A DNA stretch of 64,000 bases from Palleniella muris. Its GTDB lineage: Bacteria; Bacteroidota; Bacteroidia; Bacteroidales; Bacteroidaceae. Position 1 is the stretch's first letter; each line of letters starts with the position of its first letter. The notes beneath the pieces are model-generated. The model was not told the DNA's origin. It searched no databases and worked only from the letters and a program-made list of their open reading frames with translations. This document shows positions 25,680 through 34,095 of the stretch, piece by piece. Made by a program: the position numbers and the translations under genes. The stretch spans positions 1 through 64,000 of the forward strand of contig NZ_SRZC01000022.1 of assembly GCF_004792655.1 (NCBI RefSeq), in the 5' to 3' direction.

Positions 25680-26138
25680 TCAATCATCCAAAGGCCTGCG
25701 CGAGTTGAAAAGCACGTCATGGAGTTTCAGCAAATAACGGCGCAATGGGAAGAGCCTTGTCCACAAAGCACTGTACACCCTCCATTTCAAGGAGTAAATG
25801 CTGTCAGGTCTCGTACGCCCTTTGCGATAGAACTCCACAGCAAGTGCCACAACATTGTCCCTATGGCAACTTTCTGTAGCACAGTTGCCATCACCACAAA
25901 GAGTGATTGTGTCACCCTCTATCTTCACTATACGGTGAAGAACATAATGCTTTGGGGACACTTCCGCAAGTACCGGGTCACCTGTTTTTATTGCTTTTGG
26001 AGGGACGAGCAACGCCTTGTCACGCTTGTGCACAAGGAACGGACGCATACTGTTTCCCCTAAGCGGCAATGTCACGGTATGTCCCTCTTTCAGAAGTTCC
26101 CCCACAGCAGGTATCAGTTTTGCGTTAGGCATTCTCAT
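25680..26138 (-). CDS. S24/S26-family peptidase (signal-peptidase-like)
   Basis: A 152-residue protein with the Ser motif LRGNSMRPFL (Ser about 30), the GDPVLAEV strand and HRIVKIEGD followed by CGDGN. The HRI in place of the bacterial Lys motif resembles SipW/ER-type signal peptidases. No clear N-terminal membrane anchor is visible, and the C-terminal part is basic (RVYSALWTRLFPLRRYLL), possibly membrane-touching. It overlaps the stop of the HprK-like gene by 4 bases (ATGA), implying coupled translation. It may cleave the leader of a peptide handled by the PqqD-like protein, which is inference. Confidence 0.7.
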   Translation of the reverse strand: MRMPNAKLIPAVGELLKEGHTVTLPLRGNSMRPFLVHKRDKALLVPPKAIKTGDPVLAEVSPKHYVLHRIVKIEGDTITLCGDGNCATESCHRDNVVALAVEFYRKGRTRPDSIYSLKWRVYSALWTRLFPLRRYLLKLHDVLFNSRRPLDD

Positions 26139-27094
26139 TTAGTTATAGCTTTTTTACAAACGACAGCGGATTCTGGTGAGGCTGTGCAATGAAAGACATA
26201 GGCAGGAACGCATGACACAAGCACCGTCACCGTGTCACAGATATTGGTATAGACTGCATGGTCCCACTTCATTGCTGAACAGGAAGGGAGAACCACCCCG
26301 AAAGCCTTGATTGCACGCAAGCGTTCCACCCTGTTTTCCTCAGCACGGCAGATTTTCGTTATAGCACCAAGCGGTGCGCTGATGTTCCGGTAGCATGGTG
26401 TCTTGCCACTCCATGGGCTGCCATAGATGATTGCTTTCCCGTCAATGATGCGGACTATAGGATTATCATCGTTCATCAGGTCACAATCAGGAATCATCCT
26501 AAGCCAGTTGGCTACCTGCGTGCTCTTGCCTGTCCCGCTCTTGGCCGTGAACGCATATCCCACCCCTTTGTGGCGCACCAATGATGCATGAACCATCAAA
26601 GTTTGGTGAAAACTGCCGGCAAAGGCATAGGCAAACATAATCACATTGTTCAAGCCGAACCGCCTCGCATTATATGTCCCCACAAGGTTACACCTGCACT
26701 GCGAGAAGTCGGCATTGGAAATCAGCAAGGCACAGTCATTGCCGCCTATGTCACGGACGACATACTGGTATCCGCCGTCACACAGCCGGTCAACAATCGT
26801 AATGCCATTACCTGTGTCAAACTCACGGATGCGTTGGCGTCTCTCCTTTGGCAAAGGACCGAGAGCCATGTCTACAGTAAGAACCAGCAAGGGCTTTCTT
26901 TCTGCAGAAATTCCACAATTCCCACTATGGCACAGAGCTTCCACATCCCCGTTCACACGAAACGGTTCCAAAGACGGCAGAATATGTATGCCTGTCATCT
27001 CATCCTCGTGAAGGAAGTCAATGACACAGAGATGTCCGGCTATGTCGAAAATATGTCTCAAAACATTATTCTTCGTTTGGGCGCACTCCTTCAA
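26135..27094 (-). CDS. HprK-like serine kinase domain protein
   Basis: A 319-residue protein with the HPr kinase P-loop AKSGTGKST at about 190-198, the MNDDNPIVRI segment for the catalytic acidic residues, and YGSPWSGKTP. The N-terminal half is unlike classical HprK. Relatives in peptide-modification clusters phosphorylate a peptide rather than HPr. It overlaps the upstream small secreted protein gene by 29 bases and the S26 gene by 4. The target is unknown; a peptide substrate is a hypothesis based on the PqqD and S26 neighbours. Confidence 0.65.
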   Translation of the reverse strand: MKECAQTKNNVLRHIFDIAGHLCVIDFLHEDEMTGIHILPSLEPFRVNGDVEALCHSGNCGISAERKPLLVLTVDMALGPLPKERRQRIREFDTGNGITIVDRLCDGGYQYVVRDIGGNDCALLISNADFSQCRCNLVGTYNARRFGLNNVIMFAYAFAGSFHQTLMVHASLVRHKGVGYAFTAKSGTGKSTQVANWLRMIPDCDLMNDDNPIVRIIDGKAIIYGSPWSGKTPCYRNISAPLGAITKICRAEENRVERLRAIKAFGVVLPSCSAMKWDHAVYTNICDTVTVLVSCVPAYVFHCTASPESAVVCKKAITK

Positions 27095-27485
27095 ATGAGA
27101 ACTCCGCTGCCGGGACTGTCTTCATCACCACACCGGAATTTGCATAACGCTTGCGCAACTTTTCCAATGTCTTCTCTGCCTTGGCGCGCTTTTTCTTGAA
27201 GAAGACAGCGTTGGTACGGTGTTCGCCGGTCTTGCTCAGGAAATAGCGGTTCATCTGGTCAGAATATTCCTTGAATCCGCCAAGATACACCTTCTTTTCA
27301 TAATAAGCATTACCCACCTCCTGCAAATCAGTGAAATAGACAATACTATCATTGAACGATGCAGAGACACCGAACATATAAACCGTTGCCACAGACTTGG
27401 CACTTTTGCTCCCACCCTTTTGCTTCTTGGCATGGATGCACAGAGCCACCGTGCACAGTAATGACAGGATAATAATTTTTCTCAT
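27066..27485 (-). CDS. Small secreted protein, not recognised
   Basis: A 139-residue protein with a signal peptide (MRKIIILSLLCTVALCIHA) and a basic stretch (KKQKGGSKSAKS). Then comes a folded part with SVATVYMFGVSASFNDSIVYF, RYFLSKTGEHRTNAVFF and a Lys-rich helix. It looks like a conserved Bacteroidales family but I cannot name it. It is located between the lone sigma region 4 gene and the HprK-like gene and overlaps the latter by 29 bases, so it is part of the same unit. It ends in an acidic tail (EGVRPNEE). It is not an obvious RiPP precursor. Confidence 0.65.
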   Translation of the reverse strand: MRKIIILSLLCTVALCIHAKKQKGGSKSAKSVATVYMFGVSASFNDSIVYFTDLQEVGNAYYEKKVYLGGFKEYSDQMNRYFLSKTGEHRTNAVFFKKKRAKAEKTLEKLRKRYANSGVVMKTVPAAEFSFEGVRPNEE

Positions 27486-27567
27486 TACCTATTATATAAT
27501 AATATTTGTTTTACAGTACATGCTGCCGCAAAGCAGTCAAGCGTCCCTCCTGATGGAACAGCAGCCG

Positions 27568-27891
27568 CTACTCTGTCGCAAGGAACCTTGTCTTTGAGCG
27601 CAAATGGCGGAGAGCCTTGTTGCGTATCTGCCTTGCCCTCTCGCGCGACATGCCATAGGTCTTGCCTATCTCGGCAAGGGTCATCTGAGGCGCGCCTATG
27701 CCATAGAAGGCACGGAGGACAAGCTGCTCGCGTTCGGCAAGCAGACTTATCGCATCACTCAACTCCACGTGCAACTGTGCGCGGGCAATGGCATCGTCCG
27801 CCAATGGCTGCAGGTCTGAACCGAGAAAGTATTCCACTTTGGAAAACTCAACATTCTCTTTGTATGTAGGACTGTTCTTTATGCGTTGCAT
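27568..27891 (-). CDS. Stand-alone sigma-70 region 4 protein
   Basis: A 107-residue protein made only of sigma region 4: helices around LSDAISLLAEREQLVLRAFYG, then the -35 recognition helix-turn-helix MTLAEIGKTYGMSRERARQIR. It resembles the end of a RpoD-type sigma factor rather than an ECF sigma factor, but regions 1-3 are missing. The upstream 83 bases to prfC contain no remnant of them, so this seems a real small protein and not a recent truncation. It could modulate RNA polymerase or pair with another protein. It heads the small-secreted/HprK/S26/PqqD cassette. Confidence 0.7.
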   Translation of the reverse strand: MQRIKNSPTYKENVEFSKVEYFLGSDLQPLADDAIARAQLHVELSDAISLLAEREQLVLRAFYGIGAPQMTLAEIGKTYGMSRERARQIRNKALRHLRSKTRFLATE

Positions 27892-27974
27892 AGGCTATAG
27901 TTTTTTTGCTGTTACAGAATAGGAGACCCAAAGGCTTGCCATAAGCCCGCCCTCCCGATGTCAGTGGGAAGGAA

Positions 27975-29543
27975 TCAGAACTCCGATGTGAAATGGAACT
28001 TTATGTTTTTGAAATCCTCCTGTGCCATCTGGAGCACATAACCGGAGTCGGCAAGGAACACATCGCGTCCCTCACGGTCTTTCGCCATATACTGGTACTT
28101 GCGTTTCTTGAAGTTTTCAAGTTCGGCTTCATCTCCACTCTCTATCCAGCAAGCCTTGTACAGGTGGACAGGCTCCCAACGGCACTTGGCGTTATACTCA
28201 TTCTCAAGACGATACTGGATGACCTCAAACTGCAGTTGTCCGACGGTTCCGATAATCTTTCTGCCGTTGAACTGGTTGACAAACAGCTGTGCCACACCCT
28301 CGTCCATGAGCTGGTTGATGCCCTTTTCAAGCTGTTTTGCCTTCATAGGGTCATCGTTTTCAATATACTTGAAGAGCTCCGGAGAGAAAGACGGGAGCCC
28401 GCGGAAATGGATTTTCTCGCCCTCGGTAAGCGTGTCGCCAATCTTGAACACCCCGTTGTCCGGCAGACCGACTATGTCTCCTGCCCACGCCTCATCGATG
28501 GTGGACTTGCGCTGTGCCATGAACTGCGTCGGTGAGGAGAAGCGTATGGTCTTGCCATTGCGCACATGCAGATAAGGCTGGTTACGCACGAACTTGCCGG
28601 AACATACCTTGCAGAATGCTATACAAGAGCGGTGGTTAGGGTCGATGTTGGCAGTTATCTTGAAGATAAAGCCAGAGAACTTCGGCTCGTCAGGGTTTAC
28701 GTCGCGCTCCTCCGCCTTTGTCGGGCGTGGCGACGGTGCTATCTTGACAAAACAGTCAAGGAGTTCCTGCACACCGAAATTGTTCAATGCCGAACCGAAG
28801 AACACCGGAGCCACCTCCGCTGCACGGTAAGTCTCGACATCAAACTCAGGGTACACGCCGGCAACAAGCTCCAGATCGTCGCGCAACTGCTTTGCATCCT
28901 GAGCTCCGATGCACTCGTCAAGGTAGCCACTATTGACATCCACCGAAACTTTCTCTGTCACACGCTGCTTGTCAGGTGTGAAAAGATTCAGTTCATTCTC
29001 ATATATATTATACACGCCCTTGAACTTCACGCCCTGGTTTATAGGCCATGACAACGGACGCACACCAATCTGCAGTTCCTGTTCCAGTTCATCGAGCAGG
29101 TCAAACGGGTCACGTCCCTCACGGTCCATCTTGTTTACAAAGATGATGACCGGAGTGTTGCGCATGCGGCAGACCTCCATCAGCTTCCTTGTCTGTGTCT
29201 CCACACCCTTTGCACCGTCGACAACAATGATACATGAGTCCACGGCTGTCAGCGTGCGGAACGTGTCCTCGGCGAAATCCTGGTGACCCGGAGTGTCAAG
29301 GATGTTCACCTTATAGTCTTTATAGTCAAACTCCATGACAGAGGTAGAAACAGAGATGCCACGCTGCTTCTCTATCTCCATCCAGTCGGACGTTGCTGTT
29401 TTGCGTATCTTGTTGCTCTTGACGGCACCCGCCACCTGTATCTGTCCACCGAAGAGAAGGAACTTCTCGGTGAGCGTTGTCTTACCCGCATCCGGGTGAG
29501 AGATGATGGCAAAGGTTCTGCGTCGTTCTATTTCAGGATTCAT
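27975..29543 (-). CDS. prfC: Peptide chain release factor 3
   Basis: The GTPase that removes RF1/RF2 from the ribosome after termination. It has the G1 loop SHPDAGKTT (15-23), the IEKQRGISV switch, DTPGHQDF, and [10 protein letters not shown], with domains II and III following. At 522 residues it has the standard RF3 length. It lies in a minus-strand run with rfbD, DUF4924 and a LysE gene, an order I recognise from other Bacteroidales. Confidence 0.95.
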   Translation of the reverse strand: MNPEIERRRTFAIISHPDAGKTTLTEKFLLFGGQIQVAGAVKSNKIRKTATSDWMEIEKQRGISVSTSVMEFDYKDYKVNILDTPGHQDFAEDTFRTLTAVDSCIIVVDGAKGVETQTRKLMEVCRMRNTPVIIFVNKMDREGRDPFDLLDELEQELQIGVRPLSWPINQGVKFKGVYNIYENELNLFTPDKQRVTEKVSVDVNSGYLDECIGAQDAKQLRDDLELVAGVYPEFDVETYRAAEVAPVFFGSALNNFGVQELLDCFVKIAPSPRPTKAEERDVNPDEPKFSGFIFKITANIDPNHRSCIAFCKVCSGKFVRNQPYLHVRNGKTIRFSSPTQFMAQRKSTIDEAWAGDIVGLPDNGVFKIGDTLTEGEKIHFRGLPSFSPELFKYIENDDPMKAKQLEKGINQLMDEGVAQLFVNQFNGRKIIGTVGQLQFEVIQYRLENEYNAKCRWEPVHLYKACWIESGDEAELENFKKRKYQYMAKDREGRDVFLADSGYVLQMAQEDFKNIKFHFTSEF

Positions 29544-29636
29544 GTATGGTAATGTTGTTTTCCGGTTTATTTCTTTTTTCCGTCTCCGCCGGCAAACGCG
29601 AGAAAGCGTTTCGTGTCGCGGAGCACCTTGTTTCCT

Positions 29637-30515
29637 TTATGCTTGCTTCAGGTTTGCTATACATTTCTTAAGAGAGTCCGTCCAATACGGCACTGCAACG
29701 CCGAAAGTATCCTTAATCTTTGTCTTGTCAAGGACACTGTAAGCAGGGCGTGTCACAGGGGAAGGGAACTCGTCTGAGTGGCATGGCTGTATGTCACAGT
29801 CTGTGTGTCCGGCATACTCCGCTATCATCTTCGTGAAGTCAAACCAAGAGCATACTCCCTCGTTGGAATAATGATAGACACCGGAATTCCCCTCAAACTT
29901 GCGGTTTTCCACAATCTCAAAGATTGCTTTGGCAAGGTCACCAGCGTAAGTCGGCGTGCCACACTGGTCAAAAACGACCTTCAACTGTGGCTTTGTCGCT
30001 GTCAGATTAAGCATTGTCTTACAGAAATTCTTGCCGAACTCGGAATAGAGCCATGCCGTGCGTATGATGACATGGTCACACCCTGCCGCCTGTATCTTCT
30101 GCTCCCCATGGAGTTTTGTCATTCCGTAGACACCTGTCGGAGTGCCTTCCCTGTCCTCACGGCAAGGAGTGTTGTACGGTTCTTTTCCAAAGACATAGTC
30201 CGTGGAGACATGCACAAGCAAGCCGTCCACCTCTTTCATGGCCTTGGCAAGATTCTCCGGAGCTGTGGCATTGAGAGTCTCCACGATGTCGCCTGCTGTC
30301 TCAGCCGCATCGACATTAGTCCATGCGGCACAGTTTATGACACATTTTATCCCCTTTTCCTTCACGGCAGCGCGCACTGCCTCCAAGTCAGTGATGTCAA
30401 GTTTCTCATAACCCTCACAGACATCCGTGAACACATAATTATCCTTTGACTCTTTGCTGACCAGCTGTATTGCGTTGCCAAGCTGACCATTGGCACCTGT
30501 TACAAGTATATTCAT
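29637..30515 (-). CDS. rfbD: dTDP-4-dehydrorhamnose reductase
   Basis: The last step of dTDP-L-rhamnose synthesis. It has the Rossmann start MNILVTGANGQLGNAI, the VHVSTDYVFG motif, and the catalytic YGMTKLHGE (Tyr, Lys). The product is 292 residues. The open frame extends upstream to 30578 with a Lys-rich stretch overlapping the next gene, but the ATG at 30515 begins directly at the nucleotide-binding strand and avoids the overlap. Other rhamnose genes are not in the window. Confidence 0.9.
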   Translation of the reverse strand: MNILVTGANGQLGNAIQLVSKESKDNYVFTDVCEGYEKLDITDLEAVRAAVKEKGIKCVINCAAWTNVDAAETAGDIVETLNATAPENLAKAMKEVDGLLVHVSTDYVFGKEPYNTPCREDREGTPTGVYGMTKLHGEQKIQAAGCDHVIIRTAWLYSEFGKNFCKTMLNLTATKPQLKVVFDQCGTPTYAGDLAKAIFEIVENRKFEGNSGVYHYSNEGVCSWFDFTKMIAEYAGHTDCDIQPCHSDEFPSPVTRPAYSVLDKTKIKDTFGVAVPYWTDSLKKCIANLKQA

Positions 30516-30570
30516 AGCTTTTCTTTTTTGCTTTTCAACCTTATTTTTCAATTTGCGGACAACGGCATTG

Positions 30571-31113
30571 TCAATCAAATTCCAGTCCTTCCTCCTTGTC
30601 TTTCTTATAATAATCGGACAGCATTCCTACAAACGTGGTTATTTCCTTCACCGCGCGCATGGTGTCCTCTGAGATTTCCTGCTTCCGGAGGCGCAGCATC
30701 ATCACGCCATAAAGGGCGTCAAGACATGTCTCTATCTCATTCTTGTCCTTGTCGCCCTTATTGCGAAGCTCCACGATAAAAGGCAGGACTTTATAGTATT
30801 CCGTGCTGTAGAAAGGGAACTTCGGTGAGTCGAGCAGTTGGTGGTGCAGTTCCACGAGGGTCTGCAGCGTCACATTGTTTATCTGCAGATGCCCGCACTC
30901 GCGGCACCCTTCCTCAGTCATCATGCGGATAAGGTTGGAATACCAGTCCTCAAGGTCCTCGCGGTCCTCGTCCGAGCAGTCGAATTTGCTTATATATCCA
31001 CGGCGCAATGCCGGCATATAACAGTCAAAGGCACGTATGATGTCCTCCACCTGCCACATGTACAGCAGGTACTCCGCAATATTTTCTTGTCTTAGTTTCT
31101 GTGAAATGAACAT
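30571..31113 (-). CDS. DUF4924-family protein
   Basis: A 180-residue, mostly helical cytoplasmic protein. The N-terminus (ENIAEYLLYMWQVEDIIRAF) is typical of DUF4924. A pair of cysteines occurs in EEGCRECGH. The family is restricted to Bacteroidetes and its function is unknown. It lies between the LysE and rfbD genes. Confidence 0.75.
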   Translation of the reverse strand: MFISQKLRQENIAEYLLYMWQVEDIIRAFDCYMPALRRGYISKFDCSDEDREDLEDWYSNLIRMMTEEGCRECGHLQINNVTLQTLVELHHQLLDSPKFPFYSTEYYKVLPFIVELRNKGDKDKNEIETCLDALYGVMMLRLRKQEISEDTMRAVKEITTFVGMLSDYYKKDKEEGLEFD

Positions 31114-31156
31114 ATTTTGCTTGCAAACTTGTTTTGGGGCATGGCATCCGCCCTGA

Positions 31157-31831
31157 TTACCAATAAGAGAACGTGTAAAGGTTGAACACTGTGCCGAGGA
31201 GCATCACCAGTGAGAATATCACCACCACGGAACCTATTATGCGGTTTATTATCAAGATACTGCTGTCAGAAAACTTCTCCCTCACCATGTCTATGAGCCA
31301 CGTAAGCCCATACCACCACAGCAAGGCACCGGCAAACACGCACACATAGCCGAACGTCATCTCCACAGGACGGTTAGGGACAACGAAGGCAAACTGGGCG
31401 AAGCATGCCATGAACAGCAGGATTATCAACGGGTTGGAGAAAGTGACGAGAAAGCCAGTTATGCCATTCTGCACAAGCGTCCCCTTTTGCTTTCCACTGC
31501 GATGAATCTTTTTCGTAGGGTCGGCGCGGAAGCACCACACTCCAAAAGCAAGCAGCATCAGGCTGCCAAGCAACTGAAGCCAGAACTTGTTCTGGGGACT
31601 TGTGATCAAATCCATCACGAAACTCATTCCGAGACCCGTTATCAATGCATAAATCATATCGCTTATCGCCGCGCCAATCCCTGTCACCATACCGTACCAA
31701 CGCCCTTTGTTCATCGTACGCTGGATGGCAAGCACACCGACCGGACCCATCGGCGCGGACGCGATTATCCCTATCAGTATACCTTTCAGAGCAAGCTCCA
31801 TAAGGTCTATATGTATTCCAAACGGCATCAT
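31157..31831 (-). CDS. LysE-family transporter
   Basis: A 224-residue inner-membrane exporter with six predicted helices. It has the family start GIIASAPMGPVGVLAIQRTMNKGR with a Gly/Pro-rich first helix. Members export amino acids such as lysine, homoserine or threonine; the substrate here is not evident. It is first in the run DUF4924-rfbD-prfC. A possible -7 box (CAATTTTGC, minus) is 18-26 bases upstream. Confidence 0.8.
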   Translation of the reverse strand: MMPFGIHIDLMELALKGILIGIIASAPMGPVGVLAIQRTMNKGRWYGMVTGIGAAISDMIYALITGLGMSFVMDLITSPQNKFWLQLLGSLMLLAFGVWCFRADPTKKIHRSGKQKGTLVQNGITGFLVTFSNPLIILLFMACFAQFAFVVPNRPVEMTFGYVCVFAGALLWWYGLTWLIDMVREKFSDSSILIINRIIGSVVVIFSLVMLLGTVFNLYTFSYW

Positions 31832-31898
31832 TTATTCAAAAACATTGATGCAAAATTGCAAAAAAATACTGAGATAAGCAAATTTAGCGGCAGAAATC

Positions 31899-31930
31899 TT
31901 TGATTTATTAGATTTAATTATTAACTTTGC
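31899..31930 (+). promoter_or_regulatory. Promoter of the glucokinase gene
   Basis: TTTG (31899-31902), 19 bases, TAACTTTGC (31922-31930). The leader is about 70 bases. Confidence 0.75.
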
Positions 31931-32007
31931 TCAGAGATTGCAAGTGTACCGTAAGGAAATGCTGCAATATCTTTTGCAGGGAAATACATAAAAAAACATA
32001 ATACATC

Positions 32008-32982
32008 ATGGTTACAGATACAGAACGCCCTTACGTCATAGGGCTTGACCTTGGAGGCACAAACGCCGTGTTCGGCATTGTCGACAGAGATGCAAACATT
32101 GTGGCACAGACATCGGTGAAGACGCAAGACTACAGCACAGCGGAGAGTTTTGTCGACGCATGCGTCAAAGCATTGCAGCCACTGATAGAGCAAGTTGGAG
32201 GCATAGAGCGCATATACGGCATGGGAGCAGGCGCGCCAAACGCCAACTACCATACCGGCTGCATAGAGAAAGCCCCGAACCTCGTCTGGGCAAAGGACAG
32301 GAAAGTCCCTCTTGCCGGCATGTTCAGCGAGCGTCTCGGCATAAAGGTGAACATCACAAACGATGCCAACGCTGCTGCCCTCGGCGAGATGGAGTACGGT
32401 TGCGCGAAAGGCATGAAGGATTTCATCGTCATCACTCTCGGAACAGGTGTCGGCAGCGGAATAGTTGCCAATGGACAGCTTGTCTGCGGGCATGACGGAC
32501 TTGCCGGCGAGCTGGGGCACGTCATCATGGTCCGCGAGAACGGAAGACCATGCGGATGCGGCAGGAAAGGCTGCCTCGAGGCATACTGCTCGGCTACCGG
32601 AGTGGCACGCACGGCAAGGGAGATGCTTGAGAAAGACAGCCGCCCTTCGCTCCTCCGCGACCTGAAACCTGAGGAGATTGACAGCTACCGGGTGTTCAAA
32701 GCGGCTGAAGCGGGTGACGAACTGGCAAAAGAGATATTCGATTTCACAGGAAACATGTTGGGCGAAGCGTGTGCCGACTTCACTGTTTTCTCCTCTCCGG
32801 AAGCATACATCTTCTTCGGAGGGCTCTGCAAATCAGGGGACATGCTCATGGATCCTATAAAGAAGTCGTACGAGGAGAATGTCATGCCTATCTACAAAGG
32901 CAAGGCGAAGTTCCTCTTCTCAACCCTCGACGGTGCAGGAGCGGCAGTGCTCGGAGCGGCGGCACTCGGCTGGACAGTGTGA
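32008..32982 (+). CDS. ROK-family glucokinase
   Basis: Phosphorylates glucose (or a related hexose) with ATP. It has the ATP site GLDLGGTNAVFGIVD, the catalytic NDANAAALGE, LGTGVGSGIV, and the ROK signature GELGHVIM with the zinc cluster CGCGRKGCLEAYCS. At 324 residues it has the typical ROK glucokinase length. Several ROK proteins use N-acetylmannosamine or fructose, so glucose is the most likely but unproven substrate. No DNA-binding domain is present. Confidence 0.85.
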   Translation: MVTDTERPYVIGLDLGGTNAVFGIVDRDANIVAQTSVKTQDYSTAESFVDACVKALQPLIEQVGGIERIYGMGAGAPNANYHTGCIEKAPNLVWAKDRKVPLAGMFSERLGIKVNITNDANAAALGEMEYGCAKGMKDFIVITLGTGVGSGIVANGQLVCGHDGLAGELGHVIMVRENGRPCGCGRKGCLEAYCSATGVARTAREMLEKDSRPSLLRDLKPEEIDSYRVFKAAEAGDELAKEIFDFTGNMLGEACADFTVFSSPEAYIFFGGLCKSGDMLMDPIKKSYEENVMPIYKGKAKFLFSTLDGAGAAVLGAAALGWTV

Positions 32983-33234
32983 AAAACGCAACTTCTCCCA
33001 TTGGCATAAGGCAAACAGGATGCGACCAACAACATGATTGTATCGTAGAGTTAACAGACCCACTCTCCAGTAAAGACTACGTAAAATGCGTAATGGGACA
33101 ACGCCGGCGATGATGATATAAAATTCCACCTTTGCAATTACAAAGGCTCAAACACAAAAAGAGACCGCATTACGCGGTTCACCGCACAGACATTTCCGGC
33201 ATAACAGCACACAAAACCACAAACATCTAAGCAT

Positions 33235-33804
33235 ATGAAAATCGAAGACGACATAAGGAATGCTGTAGAGGTGCTGCGCAAAGGCGGCATTATCCTCTAC
33301 CCTACGGACACAGTCTGGGGCATAGGATGCGACGCCACCAACGCCGAGGCTGTGAAGCGTGTCTACGAAATCAAGCGCAGGGACGACTCAAAGGCTATGA
33401 TATGCCTCGTCGACTCAAGCAACCGCATACAGAGATACGTGCGCAACGTGCCGGAAGTGGCATGGGACATATTCGACCTTGCGACAAAACCGACGACAAT
33501 AATCCTTGACGGAGCCACAGGACTTGCTCCAAACCTCATCGCCGAGGACGGCAGCATAGCACTGCGCGTGACACAGGAAGAGTTCTCCAAGCAACTCTGC
33601 TACCGCTTCCAAAAGGCACTTGTGAGCACAAGCGCGAACATCAGCGGCGAACCGGCAGCACAGAACTACCGCGACATTTCCGAGGAAATCCTCAATGCCG
33701 TGGACTATGTATGCTGGGCACGCCGGCAGGAACACAAGCCGCACACTCCTTCAAGCATCATCAAACTCTCGCCTGCGGGAGAGGTCAAGATTATCCGGGA
33801 ATAA
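33235..33804 (+). CDS. L-threonylcarbamoyladenylate synthase (Sua5/YciO/YrdC family)
   Basis: Makes threonylcarbamoyl-AMP from threonine, bicarbonate and ATP for the t6A37 modification of tRNAs reading ANN codons. It has the YrdC fold with GGIILYPTDTVWGIGCDA, KRRDDSKAMI and the STSANISGEPA phosphate loop. At 189 residues it is the short form without the extra Sua5 domain. The 253-base gap before it has only a weak promoter-like TTCCACCTTTGC. A terminator follows at 33872. Confidence 0.9.
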   Translation: MKIEDDIRNAVEVLRKGGIILYPTDTVWGIGCDATNAEAVKRVYEIKRRDDSKAMICLVDSSNRIQRYVRNVPEVAWDIFDLATKPTTIILDGATGLAPNLIAEDGSIALRVTQEEFSKQLCYRFQKALVSTSANISGEPAAQNYRDISEEILNAVDYVCWARRQEHKPHTPSSIIKLSPAGEVKIIRE

Positions 33805-33871
33805 TGCACACGGCATCATGCCACGCACACTTCTGGTAACGTTTACATCACAATCAGCCAATATCATCATT

Positions 33872-33917
33872 GAAAACGGTGACGGTTCACACAAGAAACC
33901 GCCACCGTTTTCTTATG
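33872..33917 (+). terminator. Terminator after the YrdC-family gene
   Basis: GAAAACGGTG-ACGGTT pairs with AACC-GC-CACCGTTTTC and is followed by TTATGGTTTT. Confidence 0.65.
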
Positions 33918-33987
33918 GTTTTAAGCTAAACGTTTTTATGTCTCATGTAGGCAACAACCCATTACAGCATGCCTGTCCCCAGCCCCT

Positions 33988-34074
33988 AATCCAAAATTAT
34001 TGCAATATTTTCGGAATACAATCCAAAATTATTGCTTTTTTTTTGGATTAGCCGGTTATTTTGTATAATTTTGC
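33988..34074 (+). promoter_or_regulatory. Direct repeats and promoter of the DUF4143 ATPase gene
   Basis: AATCCAAAATTATTGC occurs at 33988-34003 and again at 34020-34035, exactly 32 bp apart; TTTGGATTA at 34042-34050 is the inverted half. The promoter TTTG (34042-34045), 20 bases, TAATTTTGC (34066-34074) overlaps this, so the repeats look like an operator. Confidence 0.65.
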
Positions 34075-34095
34075 AACCATAAACATAATACAATC

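Noticed and set aside
31921..32520. 199-codon minus-strand open frame at the glucokinase promoter
   Set aside because: Covers the promoter and start of glucokinase on the other strand and has no recognisable features.
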